Assembly: GCF_020616555.1 (NCBI RefSeq)
Contig: NZ_CP085173.1
Location: 4,227,501 to 4,291,500, forward strand
Length of the DNA: 64,000 nt
Source of the DNA: Streptomyces longhuiensis
GTDB lineage: Bacteria; Actinomycetota; Actinomycetes; Streptomycetales; Streptomycetaceae
Direction: 5' to 3'
Within the stretch, counting starts at the first letter, position 1. The number at the start of each line of letters is the position of its first letter. Positions 42,483 through 51,474 of the stretch are shown in pieces. The position numbers and the translations under genes were made by a program. Below the pieces are notes generated by a model, which saw nothing but the letters and a program-made list of their open reading frames with translations, did no database searches and was not told the origin of the DNA.

Positions 42483-43367
42483 ATGTCACCCCGGCTCGAC
42501 GAATCGCGTACTGACCAGGCGTCGACGTCGACACCCCCACCGGAACACGAGGCCTTCGACAACCTGGCCGGCCTGCCGGAGATCCCGCCGTTCGACGAGG
42601 TGGCCCCCCAGGACGCACGGGCCCTGTCCAAAACGCTCTTCGAACGGCTGGAGTCCATCGAAGAGGGCACCCACGAGTATTCGTATGTCCGCAACACGCT
42701 CGTTGAACTCAATCTCGCCCTGGTGAAGTTCGCGGCGTCCCGGTTCCGCTCCCGCAGCGAGCCGATGGAGGACATCATCCAGGTCGGCACGATCGGCCTG
42801 ATCAAGGCGATCGACCGCTTCGAGCTGAGCCGCGGCGTCGAGTTCCCCACGTTCGCGATGCCGACCATCGTCGGCGAGATCAAGCGCTTCTTCCGTGACA
42901 CGTCCTGGTCGGTCCGCGTTCCGCGGCGCCTCCAGGAGCTTCGTCTCGACCTTGCCAAGGCGGGCGACGAACTCGCCCAGCAGTTCGACCGCGCACCGAC
43001 GGTGGGCGAGCTCGCCGAGCGCCTGGGCATCACGAACGACGAGGTCGTCGAGGGCATGGCCGCCTCCAACGCCTACACGGCCAGCTCCCTGGACGCACAG
43101 CCCGAGGAGGACGACTCCGAGGGCGCGCTCGCGGACCGCATCGGGTACGAGGACCACGGGCTCGAGGGCATCGAGTACGTCGAGTCCCTGAAGCCCCTGA
43201 TCGCCGAACTCCCGTCCCGGGACCGGAAGATCCTCTCCCTGCGCTTCGTGGCCAACATGACGCAGTCGGAGATCGGTGAGGAGCTGGGCATCTCCCAGAT
43301 GCACGTGTCCCGGCTGCTGTCGCGCACGCTGGTGCGCCTGCGCAAGGGCCTCACGCTCGAGGAATAG
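42483..43367 (+). CDS. sigI: RNA polymerase sigma factor of the SigB/SigF group (SigI-like)
   Basis: The 294-residue sigma-70 group 3 factor contains region 2 (ALVKFAASRFRSRSEPMEDIIQVGTIGLIKAIDRFE), region 2.4 with FPTFAMPTIVGEIKRFFRDTSW, region 3 and region 4 (MTQSEIGEELGISQMHVSRLLSR). This is the Streptomyces stress and development group with nine paralogues. The symbol rests on position beside hut genes and the RsbW/STAS genes as in S. coelicolor (recalled), not on a sequence comparison. The start is ATG 42483, five bases after GGAGG. A GGGTAG word at about 42372 may be part of a SigB-type promoter. Confidence 0.82.
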   Translation: MSPRLDESRTDQASTSTPPPEHEAFDNLAGLPEIPPFDEVAPQDARALSKTLFERLESIEEGTHEYSYVRNTLVELNLALVKFAASRFRSRSEPMEDIIQVGTIGLIKAIDRFELSRGVEFPTFAMPTIVGEIKRFFRDTSWSVRVPRRLQELRLDLAKAGDELAQQFDRAPTVGELAERLGITNDEVVEGMAASNAYTASSLDAQPEEDDSEGALADRIGYEDHGLEGIEYVESLKPLIAELPSRDRKILSLRFVANMTQSEIGEELGISQMHVSRLLSRTLVRLRKGLTLEE

Positions 43368-43393
43368 CCGTCACGGCGGTGCCATGACCTCCA

Positions 43394-43422
43394 TCGCCTC
43401 CGCGCACACAGCGCGGAGGCGA
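43394..43422. terminator. Bidirectional terminator between the sigma gene and hutI
   Basis: A perfect 12-bp stem, TCGCCTCCGCGC (43394-43405) with GCGCGGAGGCGA (43411-43422), has a five-base loop. It is centred in the 68-bp gap between two convergent genes. Confidence 0.8.
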
Positions 43423-43435
43423 CGTGTGTTGCGGG

Positions 43436-44605
43436 TCAGGCGGCGCGTACTCCGCGCCGCCAGACCGCCGACACCAGCGGCACGCCCGGCCGGTACGCCA
43501 GGTGCACATGGCTAGGCGCGTCGAGCAGAGCCAGGTCCGCGTACGCGCCCGGCGCCACGCGGCCGATGTCGTCGCGGCGCAGCGCCCGCGCGCCGCCCGC
43601 CGTCGCCGACCAGATCGCCTCGTCCGGCGTCATCCCCATGTCCCGTACGGCCAGGGCGATGCAGAACGGCACCGAGGACGTGAAGGACGAGCCCGGGTTG
43701 CAGTCCGTGGACAGCGCCACGGTCGCTCCCGCGTCCAGGAGACGGCGGGCGTCGGGCCACTGGGCGCGCGTGGAGAACTCGGCGCCGGGCAGCAGCGTGG
43801 CCACCGTCCCGCCGTTCGCGAGGGCGTCGACGTCCGCGTCCGTGAGGTGCGTGCAGTGGTCGGCGCTCGCCGCGTCGAGTTCGACGGCGAGCTGGACCCC
43901 GGGCCCGTAGCTGAGCTGGTTCGCGTGGACGCGGGGGTGCAGGCCGCGGGCCTTGCCGGCCGTGAGGATCGCGCGGGCCTGGTCGCCGTCGAAGGCGCCC
44001 TTCTCGCAGAAGACGTCGACCCAGCGGGCGTGCGGGGCGCAGGCGTCCAGCATCTCGCCGGTGACGAGCGCGACGTAGGCCGCCGGGTCGTCCGCGTAGT
44101 CCGGCGACACGATGTGCGCGCCGAGGTAGGTGACCTCGTCGGTGTGCCGCGCCGCGATGCGCAGCGCCCTCTCCTCGTCCTCGGTGGTCAGCCCGTAGCC
44201 CGACTTCGTCTCGAACGTCGTCGTGCCCTGGCGCAGCGCCTCGGCGAGGTAGTGGGTGAGGTTCGCCTCCAGCTCCGCGTCCGTGGCGGCGCGGGTGGCG
44301 GCGACCGTCGTACGGATGCCTCCGGCGGAGTAACTGCGGCCCGACATGCGGGCGTTGAACTCCTGGGTGCGGTCGCCCGCGAACACCAGGTGGGAGTGCG
44401 AGTCGACGAAGCCGGGGATGACGGCGCGGCCCTCGGCGTCATGGGTGGCGTCGGCCGCGGGGGCCTTCGCCTGCGGCCCCACCCAGGCGATCCGGTCGCC
44501 CTCGACGACCACCGCCGCGTTCTCGATGAGCCCGAGCGGGCTGTCGCCGTGGGCCGGGTCGTTGGTGACCAGGGAGCCGATGTTGGTGATGACGGTGGTG
44601 GTCAT
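43436..44605 (-). CDS. hutI: Imidazolonepropionase
   Basis: HutI hydrolyses imidazolonepropionate to N-formimidoyl-L-glutamate, the third step of histidine breakdown. The 389-residue amidohydrolase has the metal HxH motif in [37 protein letters not shown] and [13 protein letters not shown], all HutI signatures. The start is ATG 44605, three bases after GAGAGGA. It is the last gene of the hut operon, separated from hutF by 109 bp holding a long hairpin. Confidence 0.95.
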   Translation of the reverse strand: MTTTVITNIGSLVTNDPAHGDSPLGLIENAAVVVEGDRIAWVGPQAKAPAADATHDAEGRAVIPGFVDSHSHLVFAGDRTQEFNARMSGRSYSAGGIRTTVAATRAATDAELEANLTHYLAEALRQGTTTFETKSGYGLTTEDEERALRIAARHTDEVTYLGAHIVSPDYADDPAAYVALVTGEMLDACAPHARWVDVFCEKGAFDGDQARAILTAGKARGLHPRVHANQLSYGPGVQLAVELDAASADHCTHLTDADVDALANGGTVATLLPGAEFSTRAQWPDARRLLDAGATVALSTDCNPGSSFTSSVPFCIALAVRDMGMTPDEAIWSATAGGARALRRDDIGRVAPGAYADLALLDAPSHVHLAYRPGVPLVSAVWRRGVRAA

Positions 44606-44628
44606 GGTTCCTCTCCGTGGGTGGGAAA

Positions 44629-44677
44629 TCCTCGAACGCCGGAGGGCTGTGGTGTCAGCCCGTCCGGCGTTCGAGGA
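44629..44677 (-). terminator. Long hairpin between hutF and hutI
   Basis: TCCTCGAACGCCGGAGGGCTG at 44629-44649 pairs, with one mismatch, with the arm at 44657-44677, leaving a short loop. The arm word GAACGCCGGACGGGCTG is a very common intergenic sequence in Streptomyces. In the operon it may terminate or process the transcript, reducing hutI relative to hutF. Confidence 0.65.
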
Positions 44678-44714
44678 CATTCGGGAAGAGGCGGGCCGGG
44701 CAGAGGCGACGGCC

Positions 44715-46052
44715 TTACGCCCGCAGCGCCCCGATCGCCGCGGCCAGTGCCCCGGGGACATCTCCGACCAGCTCGTGCCGGCCGTCACGGACGATGTGCC
44801 GGCCGCCCACGACCGTGTGCCGCACGTCCGCGGCCGACGCCGCGAACACCGCCGTCTCCGCCCCGAGGCGCGGCACCGGGCCCGCCGTCCGCACGGAGTC
44901 CAGCGCGACCGTCGTGAGGTCGGCGAGCGCCCCGCGTTCGATCCGTCCGGCGTCGTTCCAGCCGAGCGCCGCGTGACCGTCGGCCGTGGCGGCGCGCAGC
45001 AGCGCCGCCGCCGTCCAGTGGCCCCGTGTCCGCGTGCGCAGCCGCTCGTTCAGCTCCATCGCCCGCGCCTCTTCGAAGAGGTCGATGACGGCGTGGCTGT
45101 CCGATCCCAGGGAGAGCGGTGAGCCCTCCTTCTGGAGGGCGACGGCGGGGCCGATGCCGTCGGCCAGGTCGCGTTCCGTGGTGGGGCACATGCACGTGCC
45201 CGTCCCGGAACCGCCCAGCAGCGCGATGTCCTCGTCGGTGAGGTGCGTGTTGTGGACGCCCGTGGTGTTCGGGCCGAGCACGCCGTGGTCCGCGAGGAGC
45301 CGGGTCGGCGTGCAGTCGTGCGCGGCCAGGCACGCCTCGTTCTCCGCGGTCTGCTCGGAGAGGTGGACGTGCAGGGGCGCGCCGCGCGTCCTCGCCCACT
45401 CGGCGACCGTGTCGAGCTGATCCGCGGGGACGGCCCGCACGGAGTGGATCGCCGCGCCGATGCGCGCGTGGTCGCGGTCCTTGAGGAGCGTGGCCCGCTC
45501 GGCCCACGCCTCGGTGCTGCCGTCGGAGAAGCGCCGCTGGTGGCGGTCCGGCTCCTTGCCGAAGCCCGAGGAGACGTACGCGGTGTCGAGGAGCGTGATG
45601 CGGATGCCGACCTCGGCGGCCGCCGCGATCAGGGCCTCGCCCATCGCGTTGGGGTCGTCGTACAGGGTGCCGTCCGGCGCGTGGTGCAGATAGTGGAACT
45701 CGCCGACGGTGGAGATCCCGGCGAGCGCCATCTCCGCGTACACCGCCCTGGCGAGCGCGTGATACGTGTCCGGGGTCAGCCGGTCCGCGACCGAGTACAT
45801 GACCTCGCGCCACGTCCAGAACGTGCCCGAGCCCACCTGGACGGTGGAGCGCAGGGCGCGGTGGAAGGCGTGGCTGTGGGCGTTGGCCAGGCCGGGGACG
45901 GTCAGGCCGCGCAGTACGGTCGCGCCGGGGGGCGGGGTGTCGACGCCGGTGCGCACGTCCGCGATGCGGCCGTCCTGCGACACCTCGACGACCACGCCCG
46001 GCTCGACCTCCGGGTCGAGCCAGGCATGCTCCAGCCAGTACGTCACCTGCAC
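44715..46052 (-). CDS. hutF: Formimidoylglutamate deiminase
   Basis: HutF removes the imino group of N-formimidoyl-L-glutamate to give N-formyl-L-glutamate and ammonia. The 445-residue amidohydrolase shows [12 protein letters not shown] (metal HxH), [32 protein letters not shown] and SLGSDSHA, as in HutF. GTG 46052 is chosen because GGAGG lies seven bases upstream; GTG 46046 would give a 4-bp overlap with the preceding gene. Its presence shows that this strain uses the formylglutamate route. Confidence 0.93.
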   Translation of the reverse strand: MQVTYWLEHAWLDPEVEPGVVVEVSQDGRIADVRTGVDTPPPGATVLRGLTVPGLANAHSHAFHRALRSTVQVGSGTFWTWREVMYSVADRLTPDTYHALARAVYAEMALAGISTVGEFHYLHHAPDGTLYDDPNAMGEALIAAAAEVGIRITLLDTAYVSSGFGKEPDRHQRRFSDGSTEAWAERATLLKDRDHARIGAAIHSVRAVPADQLDTVAEWARTRGAPLHVHLSEQTAENEACLAAHDCTPTRLLADHGVLGPNTTGVHNTHLTDEDIALLGGSGTGTCMCPTTERDLADGIGPAVALQKEGSPLSLGSDSHAVIDLFEEARAMELNERLRTRTRGHWTAAALLRAATADGHAALGWNDAGRIERGALADLTTVALDSVRTAGPVPRLGAETAVFAASAADVRHTVVGGRHIVRDGRHELVGDVPGALAAAIGALRA

Positions 46053-47269
46053 GCCAAGCCCTCCAGTACGTCGGCGAGTGCGCTCACTCCGGCGAGGCAG
46101 TCGTCCTCCGCGGCGTGTTCGGCCGGGGAGTGCGAGACGCCCGTGGGGTTGCGCACGAACAGCATGGCGGTCGGCACGGAGTCCGCGAGGATTCCGGCGT
46201 CGTGTCCCGCGCCGGTGCCGAGCACCGGGACGGTGAGCCGGTCGTCGGTGCCGAGGATGCGGCCGAGCTCGTCGCGCAGCGCGTGGTCGAACTCGACGAC
46301 CGGCGTGAACGACTCGCGCACGGTCTCCAGGTCGATGCCGTGCGCGTCGGCGTACTCGCGGGCCGCCTTCTCGACGGCCGTGACGACCGTGTCGAGGGTC
46401 TGCTGGTCGGCGGCGCGGGAGTCGAGCCAGCCGCGGACCAGGGACGGGATGGCGTTGACGCCGTTCGGCTCGACGGAGATCTTGCCGAACGTGGCGACGG
46501 CGCCCGCGAGTTCCGCCTCACGGCGGGCCGCGAGGACGGTCTGCGCGTACGACAGCATCGGGTCGCGGCGGTCCACGAGACGCGTGGTGCCCGCGTGGTT
46601 GGCCTCGCCGCGGAAGTCGAAGCGCCAGCGGCCGTGCGGCCAGATCGCGCTCGCGACGCCCACGGCGTCGCCGGACAGGTCCAGGGCGCGGCCCTGCTCC
46701 ACGTGCAGCTCGACGAAGGCGCCGATGCGCGCGAGCCGCTCGGGGTCGGGGCCGATCGCCTCCGGGTCGTAGCCCGCCCGCTCCATGGCCTGCGGGAGGG
46801 TGACGCCGTCGCCGTCCCGCAGCCGCGCCGCCTGCTCCGGGGTGAGCCGGCCCGCGGTGAGGCGGGAGCCGACGCAGGCCAGGCCGAACCGGGCCCCCTC
46901 CTCGTCACCGAAGTTGGTGAGGGCGAGGGGGCGGGTGAACTCCACTCCCCTGCGGCGGAGTTCGTCGAGGGCGGCGAAGGACGACACGACCCCGAGGGGG
47001 CCGTCGAACGCTCCGCCGTCCGGTACGGAGTCCAGGTGGGAGCCCGTGACGACGGCGTCCCCCGCGGCGGGGTCGCCGAGCCAGGCCCACTGGTTGCCGT
47101 TGCGGTCGAGTTCGTAGGTCAGGCCGCGTGACTCGGCCTGGTCCTTGAACCAGGCCCGGCAGTCGGTGTCGGCCGCGGTCCAGGCGAAGCGGCGGTACCC
47201 GCCGCTCTCGTCGTTGCGGCCGATGGGCGCGAGGTCGCGCCACATCTCGCCGAAGGAAGGACTCGTCAC
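46043..47269 (-). CDS. M20 amidohydrolase in the hut operon (annotated elsewhere as allantoate amidohydrolase)
   Basis: The 408-residue enzyme belongs to the hydantoinase/carbamoylase group of M20: [20 protein letters not shown] with His and Asp metal ligands, [21 protein letters not shown] and a late HSPAEHA. These usually cut N-carbamoyl or related amide groups from amino acids. It lies between hutU and hutF with 4- and 10-bp overlaps, at the place where the pathway needs an N-formylglutamate deformylase (HutG), and no HutG is present in the operon. I infer that it removes the formyl group of N-formylglutamate. Allantoate hydrolysis is the default annotation. Confidence 0.8.
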   Translation of the reverse strand: MTSPSFGEMWRDLAPIGRNDESGGYRRFAWTAADTDCRAWFKDQAESRGLTYELDRNGNQWAWLGDPAAGDAVVTGSHLDSVPDGGAFDGPLGVVSSFAALDELRRRGVEFTRPLALTNFGDEEGARFGLACVGSRLTAGRLTPEQAARLRDGDGVTLPQAMERAGYDPEAIGPDPERLARIGAFVELHVEQGRALDLSGDAVGVASAIWPHGRWRFDFRGEANHAGTTRLVDRRDPMLSYAQTVLAARREAELAGAVATFGKISVEPNGVNAIPSLVRGWLDSRAADQQTLDTVVTAVEKAAREYADAHGIDLETVRESFTPVVEFDHALRDELGRILGTDDRLTVPVLGTGAGHDAGILADSVPTAMLFVRNPTGVSHSPAEHAAEDDCLAGVSALADVLEGLACR

Positions 47270-48930
47270 GCGTCGTCACCCTCGCGCATCGGCACCCGCA
47301 CCCCGCGCTCGGCCGCGACGTCGGCCGCGTGCTCGTAGCCCGCGTCGACGTGGCGGATGACGCCCATGCCGGGGTCGTTGGTGAGGACGCGCTCGATCTT
47401 CTGCGCGGCCAGCTCGGTGCCGTCGGCGACGCACACCTGGCCGGCGTGGATGGAGCGGCCCATGCCGACGCCGCCGCCGTGGTGGATGGAGACCCAAGAG
47501 GCGCCGGAGGCCGTGTTGACCAGGGCGTTGAGCAGCGGCCAGTCGGCGATGGCGTCGGAGCCGTCCTTCATCGCCTCGGTCTCGCGGTACGGGGAGGCGA
47601 CGGAGCCGGAGTCGAGGTGGTCGCGGCCGATGGCGACCGGGGCGGAGAGCTCGCCGGAGGCGACCATCTCGTTGAACTTCAGGCCGGCCAGGTGGCGTTC
47701 GCCGTAGCCGAGCCAGCAGATACGCGCCGGGAGACCCTCGAAGGCGATCCGCTCGCCGGCCATGTCGATCCAGCGGTGCAGGTGCTTGTTCTCCGGGAAC
47801 AGCTCCTTGATCGCCTTGTCCGTCTTGGCGATGTCCTCCGGGTCACCGGACAGGGCGGCCCAGCGGAACGGGCCGAGGCCCTCCTCGAACAGCGGGCGGA
47901 TGTGCGCCGGGACGAAACCGGGGAAGTCGAAGGCGCGCTCGCAGCCGGCCTTGCGGGCCTCGTCGCGGATGGAGTTGCCGTAGTCGAAGACCTCGGCGCC
48001 CTTGTCGAGGAAGCCGAGCATGGCCTCGACGTGCAGGCGCATCGAGTGGCGCGCCTTGTCGGTGAAGCCGGCCGGGTCGGCCTCGCGCTCCTTGTCCCAG
48101 TCCTCGACCGAGATGCCGACGGGCAGGTAGGCCAGCGGGTCGTGGGCGGAGGTCTGGTCGGTGACGATGTCGATCGGGGCCTCGCGGCGCAGCAGCTCCG
48201 GGAAGACCTCGGCGGCGTTGCCGACGACGCCGATGGACAGGCCGCGGCGCTCGTCGCGGGCCTGGACCGCGAGCTCCAGGGCGTGGTCCAGGTTGTCGGC
48301 CTTGACGTCCAGGTAGCGGGTGCCGATGCGGCGGTCGATGCGGGTCTCGTCGACGTCGACGCAGATGGCGACGCCCTCGTTCATCGTCACGGCGAGGGGC
48401 TGGGCGCCGCCCATGCCGCCGACGCCGGCGGTGAGGGTGATGGTCCCGGCGAGGGTGCCGTCGAACTTCTTGCGGGCGACCGCGCCGAAGGTCTCGTACG
48501 TGCCCTGGACGATGCCCTGCGAGCCGATGTAGATCCACGAACCGGCGGTCATCTGGCCGTACATGGTGAGGCCCTCGGCCTCGAGCTTGCGGAACTCCTC
48601 CCAGTTGGCCCAGTCGCCCACCAGGTTGGAGTTGGCGAGCAGCACGCGCGGCGCCCACTCGCTGGTGCGCATGACACCGACCGGCTTGCCGGACTGCACG
48701 AGGAGGGTCTCGTCCGACTTCAGCGTCTTGAGCGTGCGCACGATCGCGTCGTACGCCTCCCAGGAGCGGGCCGCCTTGCCGGTGCCCCCGTAGACGACCA
48801 GCTTGTCGGGATACTCGGCGACCTCGGCGTCGAGGTTGTTCATGAGCATCCGGAGGGCGCCCTCCTGCTGCCATCCCAAGGTGTTCAGTTCCGTACCGCG
48901 CGGGGCTCGTACGGGGCGGGGTCCTGACAT
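47266..48930 (-). CDS. hutU: Urocanate hydratase
   Basis: HutU converts urocanate to imidazolonepropionate with tightly bound NAD+. The 554-residue protein has full family length, with [41 protein letters not shown] (NAD loop), [13 protein letters not shown] and [17 protein letters not shown]. The start is ATG 48930 behind a strong AGGAGG. It is the first gene of the hut operon and is preceded by a promoter with an overlapping GTTCT/AGAAC dyad. True hutH is not adjacent. Confidence 0.97.
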   Translation of the reverse strand: MSGPRPVRAPRGTELNTLGWQQEGALRMLMNNLDAEVAEYPDKLVVYGGTGKAARSWEAYDAIVRTLKTLKSDETLLVQSGKPVGVMRTSEWAPRVLLANSNLVGDWANWEEFRKLEAEGLTMYGQMTAGSWIYIGSQGIVQGTYETFGAVARKKFDGTLAGTITLTAGVGGMGGAQPLAVTMNEGVAICVDVDETRIDRRIGTRYLDVKADNLDHALELAVQARDERRGLSIGVVGNAAEVFPELLRREAPIDIVTDQTSAHDPLAYLPVGISVEDWDKEREADPAGFTDKARHSMRLHVEAMLGFLDKGAEVFDYGNSIRDEARKAGCERAFDFPGFVPAHIRPLFEEGLGPFRWAALSGDPEDIAKTDKAIKELFPENKHLHRWIDMAGERIAFEGLPARICWLGYGERHLAGLKFNEMVASGELSAPVAIGRDHLDSGSVASPYRETEAMKDGSDAIADWPLLNALVNTASGASWVSIHHGGGVGMGRSIHAGQVCVADGTELAAQKIERVLTNDPGMGVIRHVDAGYEHAADVAAERGVRVPMREGDDA

Positions 48931-48966
48931 GGCTGCCTCCTAGAAACTGTTGCCTTGGTTATTCAC

Positions 48967-48995
48967 ATCCTGGCGTTCTGAATAGAACTAGTCAA
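48967..48995 (-). promoter_or_regulatory. Promoter and operator of the hut operon
   Basis: On the minus strand, TTGACT (48990-48995) and CAGGAT (48967-48972) are 17 bp apart, upstream of hutU. A perfect GTTCT-N4-AGAAC dyad (48975-48988) sits in the spacer, placed to block RNA polymerase. The regulator is not in this window. Confidence 0.55.
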
Positions 48996-49330
48996 TACAT
49001 CTCCGCGACCGGTTGCCGCGCCGCAGCGCCGGACAGGGGTGATTGCCTGGTCACAGGGATCTTCAGGGAGTCGGACGGCGACGCGCCGAAAGGGCTGCAG
49101 GGGCCCTGGAAGGGCGCTACGTGGGCACTGCAGGGGCGCCGCGAGGGCCATACGGAGGGGCTTTCTCCAGGCAGGCGATGCCCCCCGACTCCCGCGGGTA
49201 TCAGGCCGGTTGGCGGATTCTAGTCGCTCCACGCATGTTCCACGTGAAAATGCCAGAACCCTCACCTGGCCTCCGTACGTTGCGTAGCGTCGTGCACACG
49301 GCCGAACGTCACGTACGGGAGGAGTCCGGT
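48996..49330. other. Gap between the hut operon and the roadblock operon
   Basis: About 330 bases with no gene that I can support. It holds GC-rich short repeats of GCAGGGGC type (about 49090-49150), then a parS-like palindrome (49237-49250) and a GGGAGGAG ribosome-binding site for the next gene (49318-49324). Confidence 0.5.
49237..49250. other. parS-like ParB-binding site
   Basis: GTTCCACGTGAAAA differs at one position from the reverse complement of the Streptomyces parS sequence GTTTCACGTGGAAC as I recall it. It is intergenic, as many parS sites are. Most parS sites cluster near oriC, and nothing here shows that oriC is close, so this would be an outlying site. Confidence 0.4.
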
Positions 49331-49729
49331 GTGCCCGGAATCGACGAGTGCCTGCTGGAAGCCATGCGGCTGCCCGGTGCGCGGGGTGCCTCCGTGGTCG
49401 ACTGGACCAGCGGGCTCGCCCTCGGCACCGTCGGGGACTCGCCGAACGGGGACCACGAGGCGACCGCCGCGGAGGCCGCCGAGCTGGCCCGGATGACGGC
49501 CGAGCACCGCGCCTTCGCGCCCGCCGGCGGCGCCGACTGGACCGCCGGCGAGCCGCCGGTGGAGGACGTCATCGTCACCAGCCGGGACGGCTATCACGTA
49601 CTGCGCTTCGTGCGGACGACGTTCGACAGCAGCGTCTTCCTCCATCTCTGGCTCGACCGGGAACAGGGCAACCTGGCGCTGTCCCGCATCCGGCTCGGCG
49701 AGATGGCGGACCGGCTGGTGCTCGGGTGA
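49331..49729 (+). CDS. Roadblock/LC7-like protein, first of the operon
   Basis: The 132-residue protein has VVDWTSGLALGTVGDS near its start, closely matching VDYTSGMALGTIGS in the last protein of this operon, and a C-terminal strand VLRFVRTTFDSSVFLHLWLDREQGNLALSRIRL. The fold is probably the roadblock type found in regulators of small GTPases. GTG 49331 is placed by GGGAGGAG five to six bases upstream. It overlaps the next gene by 4 bp. No GTPase gene is nearby. Confidence 0.7.
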   Translation: MPGIDECLLEAMRLPGARGASVVDWTSGLALGTVGDSPNGDHEATAAEAAELARMTAEHRAFAPAGGADWTAGEPPVEDVIVTSRDGYHVLRFVRTTFDSSVFLHLWLDREQGNLALSRIRLGEMADRLVLG

Positions 49730-50526
49730 CCACGACGGCGGCGGCCAGAATCGAGGGCCGCACCACGACATCGGCCGGGGTCTCTCCCATGCTGCGCCGC
49801 CTCGCCGAGGAGCGGGCCACCGGCGCCCTGCTGCGCGACCGCGGCACGCTCTATCTCGCCGACGGGCAGGTCGTGCACGCCGAGAGCCCCGCGACGCCCG
49901 GCATCGACGTGCTGCTCACCACCGGCGGCGCCCTGCACCCCGACGGCTGGTGGGAGGCCGTCGACGCGGCCGGGACACGGCAGCGGGTCGGCCGGTACCT
50001 CGTGGAAAGCGGCCGGCTCACCGACGGCGCGCTCGAACTGTGCCATCTGGGCGCCCTCTACGACGCCGCGTTCTTCGCACTCGCGCCCAGCGGCGCCCCG
50101 GCCCGCTTCCGCTACGGCGCCGCCCACTGGTTCGGCACCGTCCACCCCGTCTCCGTCGCGTCCGTGGAGGCCGAGACGCTGCGCCGGCGCGAGCTGCTGC
50201 ACGGCATCTGGCCCGACGCCGCCGCCGACACGGCCCCCCTCGAACAGCGTGGCGGCCACAGCCCCACGGTCCCGCCGCGCCAGCGCGCCGTGCTCGCCCT
50301 GGTCGACGGGGTACGCACCGCGGCCGACATCTCCCACCTCCTCGGCAGGCCCGCCTTCCACACCCTGGTGGATCTGCGCAGGCTCGCCGCCGCCGGCCTC
50401 GTACGGGCTGTGGCACCGCGTCCGCTGCCGCCCGCCCCGGCCACGCCCGACTGGGCGGGCGCGGCGTCGACCGACCCCGATGTCGCCCTGTTACGCCGCC
50501 TCAGAGACGCGCTGGAGGCCCTGTGA
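49726..50526 (+). CDS. DUF4388-domain protein, TTA-containing
   Basis: The 266-residue protein begins with a domain of DUF4388 type (RATGALLRDRGTLYLADGQVVHAESP, VGRYLVESGRLTDGALELC). This kind of domain is found in bacterial signalling proteins. The C-terminal part (RQRAVLALVDGVRTAADISHLLGRPAFHTLVDLRRLAAAGLV) resembles a winged helix. A TTA codon occurs at 50491-50493 (residue 256), which makes translation depend on the bldA tRNA. It overlaps the preceding gene by 4 bp. Confidence 0.75.
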   Translation: MTTTAAARIEGRTTTSAGVSPMLRRLAEERATGALLRDRGTLYLADGQVVHAESPATPGIDVLLTTGGALHPDGWWEAVDAAGTRQRVGRYLVESGRLTDGALELCHLGALYDAAFFALAPSGAPARFRYGAAHWFGTVHPVSVASVEAETLRRRELLHGIWPDAAADTAPLEQRGGHSPTVPPRQRAVLALVDGVRTAADISHLLGRPAFHTLVDLRRLAAAGLVRAVAPRPLPPAPATPDWAGAASTDPDVALLRRLRDALEAL

Positions 50527-50564
50527 GACGCGCGCTCCGCCAGCGTGCCGAGAGGAGACAGCTG

Positions 50565-51038
50565 ATGACGGCCGAGGCCGAAGTCCTCGAAGAACTGCAC
50601 CGGTTGAGAGCCCGCGTGCCCCGCCTCACGGGTGCGCTCGCGGCAGGTGTCGACGGGCTCGTCCTCGCCCACGACACCCCCGGCGTGGAGGCCGAGGGCA
50701 TCGCCGCGCTCACCGCCGCCGCGCTCGGCGTGGCCCTGCGCATGGCCGACGCGACGGGGCGCGGCGACCTCCGCGAACTCCTCGTGCGCGGCACCCACGG
50801 CTATGTGGCCACCTACGCGGCCGGCCCGTCCGCGGTCCTGACGCTGCTCGCGGACGACCAGGTCAGCGTCGGCCGCCTGCACCTGGAGGGCCGCCGCTGC
50901 GGGGCGCGTATCGGCGAACTCGTGGCGGACGTCCTGACACCCGTCGAACCGCCCGCGCCCGACCGGCGCCAGCCCCGGCCGTCAACCCGGCAACAGCGGC
51001 TGCCCACACGCCCCGTACCGCCCCAGTCAGCTTCCTGA
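50565..51038 (+). CDS. Roadblock/LC7 domain protein
   Basis: The 157-residue protein has a roadblock fold: RVPRLTGALAAGVDGLVLAHDTPG followed by LTAAALGVALRMADATGRGDLRELLVRGTHGYVATYAAGPSAVLTLLAD. Such proteins act on Ras-like GTPases or form stand-alone dimers; in Streptomyces conservons they accompany a sensor kinase and a GTPase. Those partners are missing here. A disordered Pro/Arg-rich tail covers the last 35 residues. The ATG has GAGAGGAG upstream. Confidence 0.82.
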   Translation: MTAEAEVLEELHRLRARVPRLTGALAAGVDGLVLAHDTPGVEAEGIAALTAAALGVALRMADATGRGDLRELLVRGTHGYVATYAAGPSAVLTLLADDQVSVGRLHLEGRRCGARIGELVADVLTPVEPPAPDRRQPRPSTRQQRLPTRPVPPQSAS

Positions 51039-51078
51039 ACGAACCCGTCACACACGCGATCCCCCGAAAGGACCGACC

Positions 51079-51453
51079 ATGGCCAACACCGAAGCCGCCC
51101 TCAAGGACGCCGTCACCTCGATCGAAGGCGCCACAGCAGCCGCCCTCGTCGACTACACGAGCGGCATGGCGCTCGGCACCATCGGCAGCACCAAGGACTT
51201 CGACCTCGAAGTGGCCGCCGCCGGCAACACCGACGTCGTCCGGTCCAAGCTCCGCACCATGGAACACCTCGGCCTCAAGGACGAGATCGAGGACGTCCTG
51301 ATCACGCTCGGCACCCAGTACCACCTGATCCGCCTGCTGTCGGGGCGTGCCGGCAACGGCCTCTTCCTCTACCTGGTGCTCGACAAGAGCCGCGCGAACC
51401 TGGCGATGGCACGTCACCAGCTGAAGAAGATCGAGTCCGATCTCGAGGTCTGA
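51079..51453 (+). CDS. Roadblock/LC7-like protein, last of the operon
   Basis: The 124-residue protein starts MANTEAALKDAVTSIEG, contains VDYTSGMALGTIGSTKDFD and a second strand-helix unit LFLYLVLDKSRANLAMARHQL. It is a paralogue of the first protein of the operon. The start is ATG 51079. It would form a homodimer or a heterodimer with the other two roadblock proteins. Function unknown. Confidence 0.78.
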   Translation: MANTEAALKDAVTSIEGATAAALVDYTSGMALGTIGSTKDFDLEVAAAGNTDVVRSKLRTMEHLGLKDEIEDVLITLGTQYHLIRLLSGRAGNGLFLYLVLDKSRANLAMARHQLKKIESDLEV

Positions 51454-51474
51454 TCCTCCGGCCCGCACGCCCGG

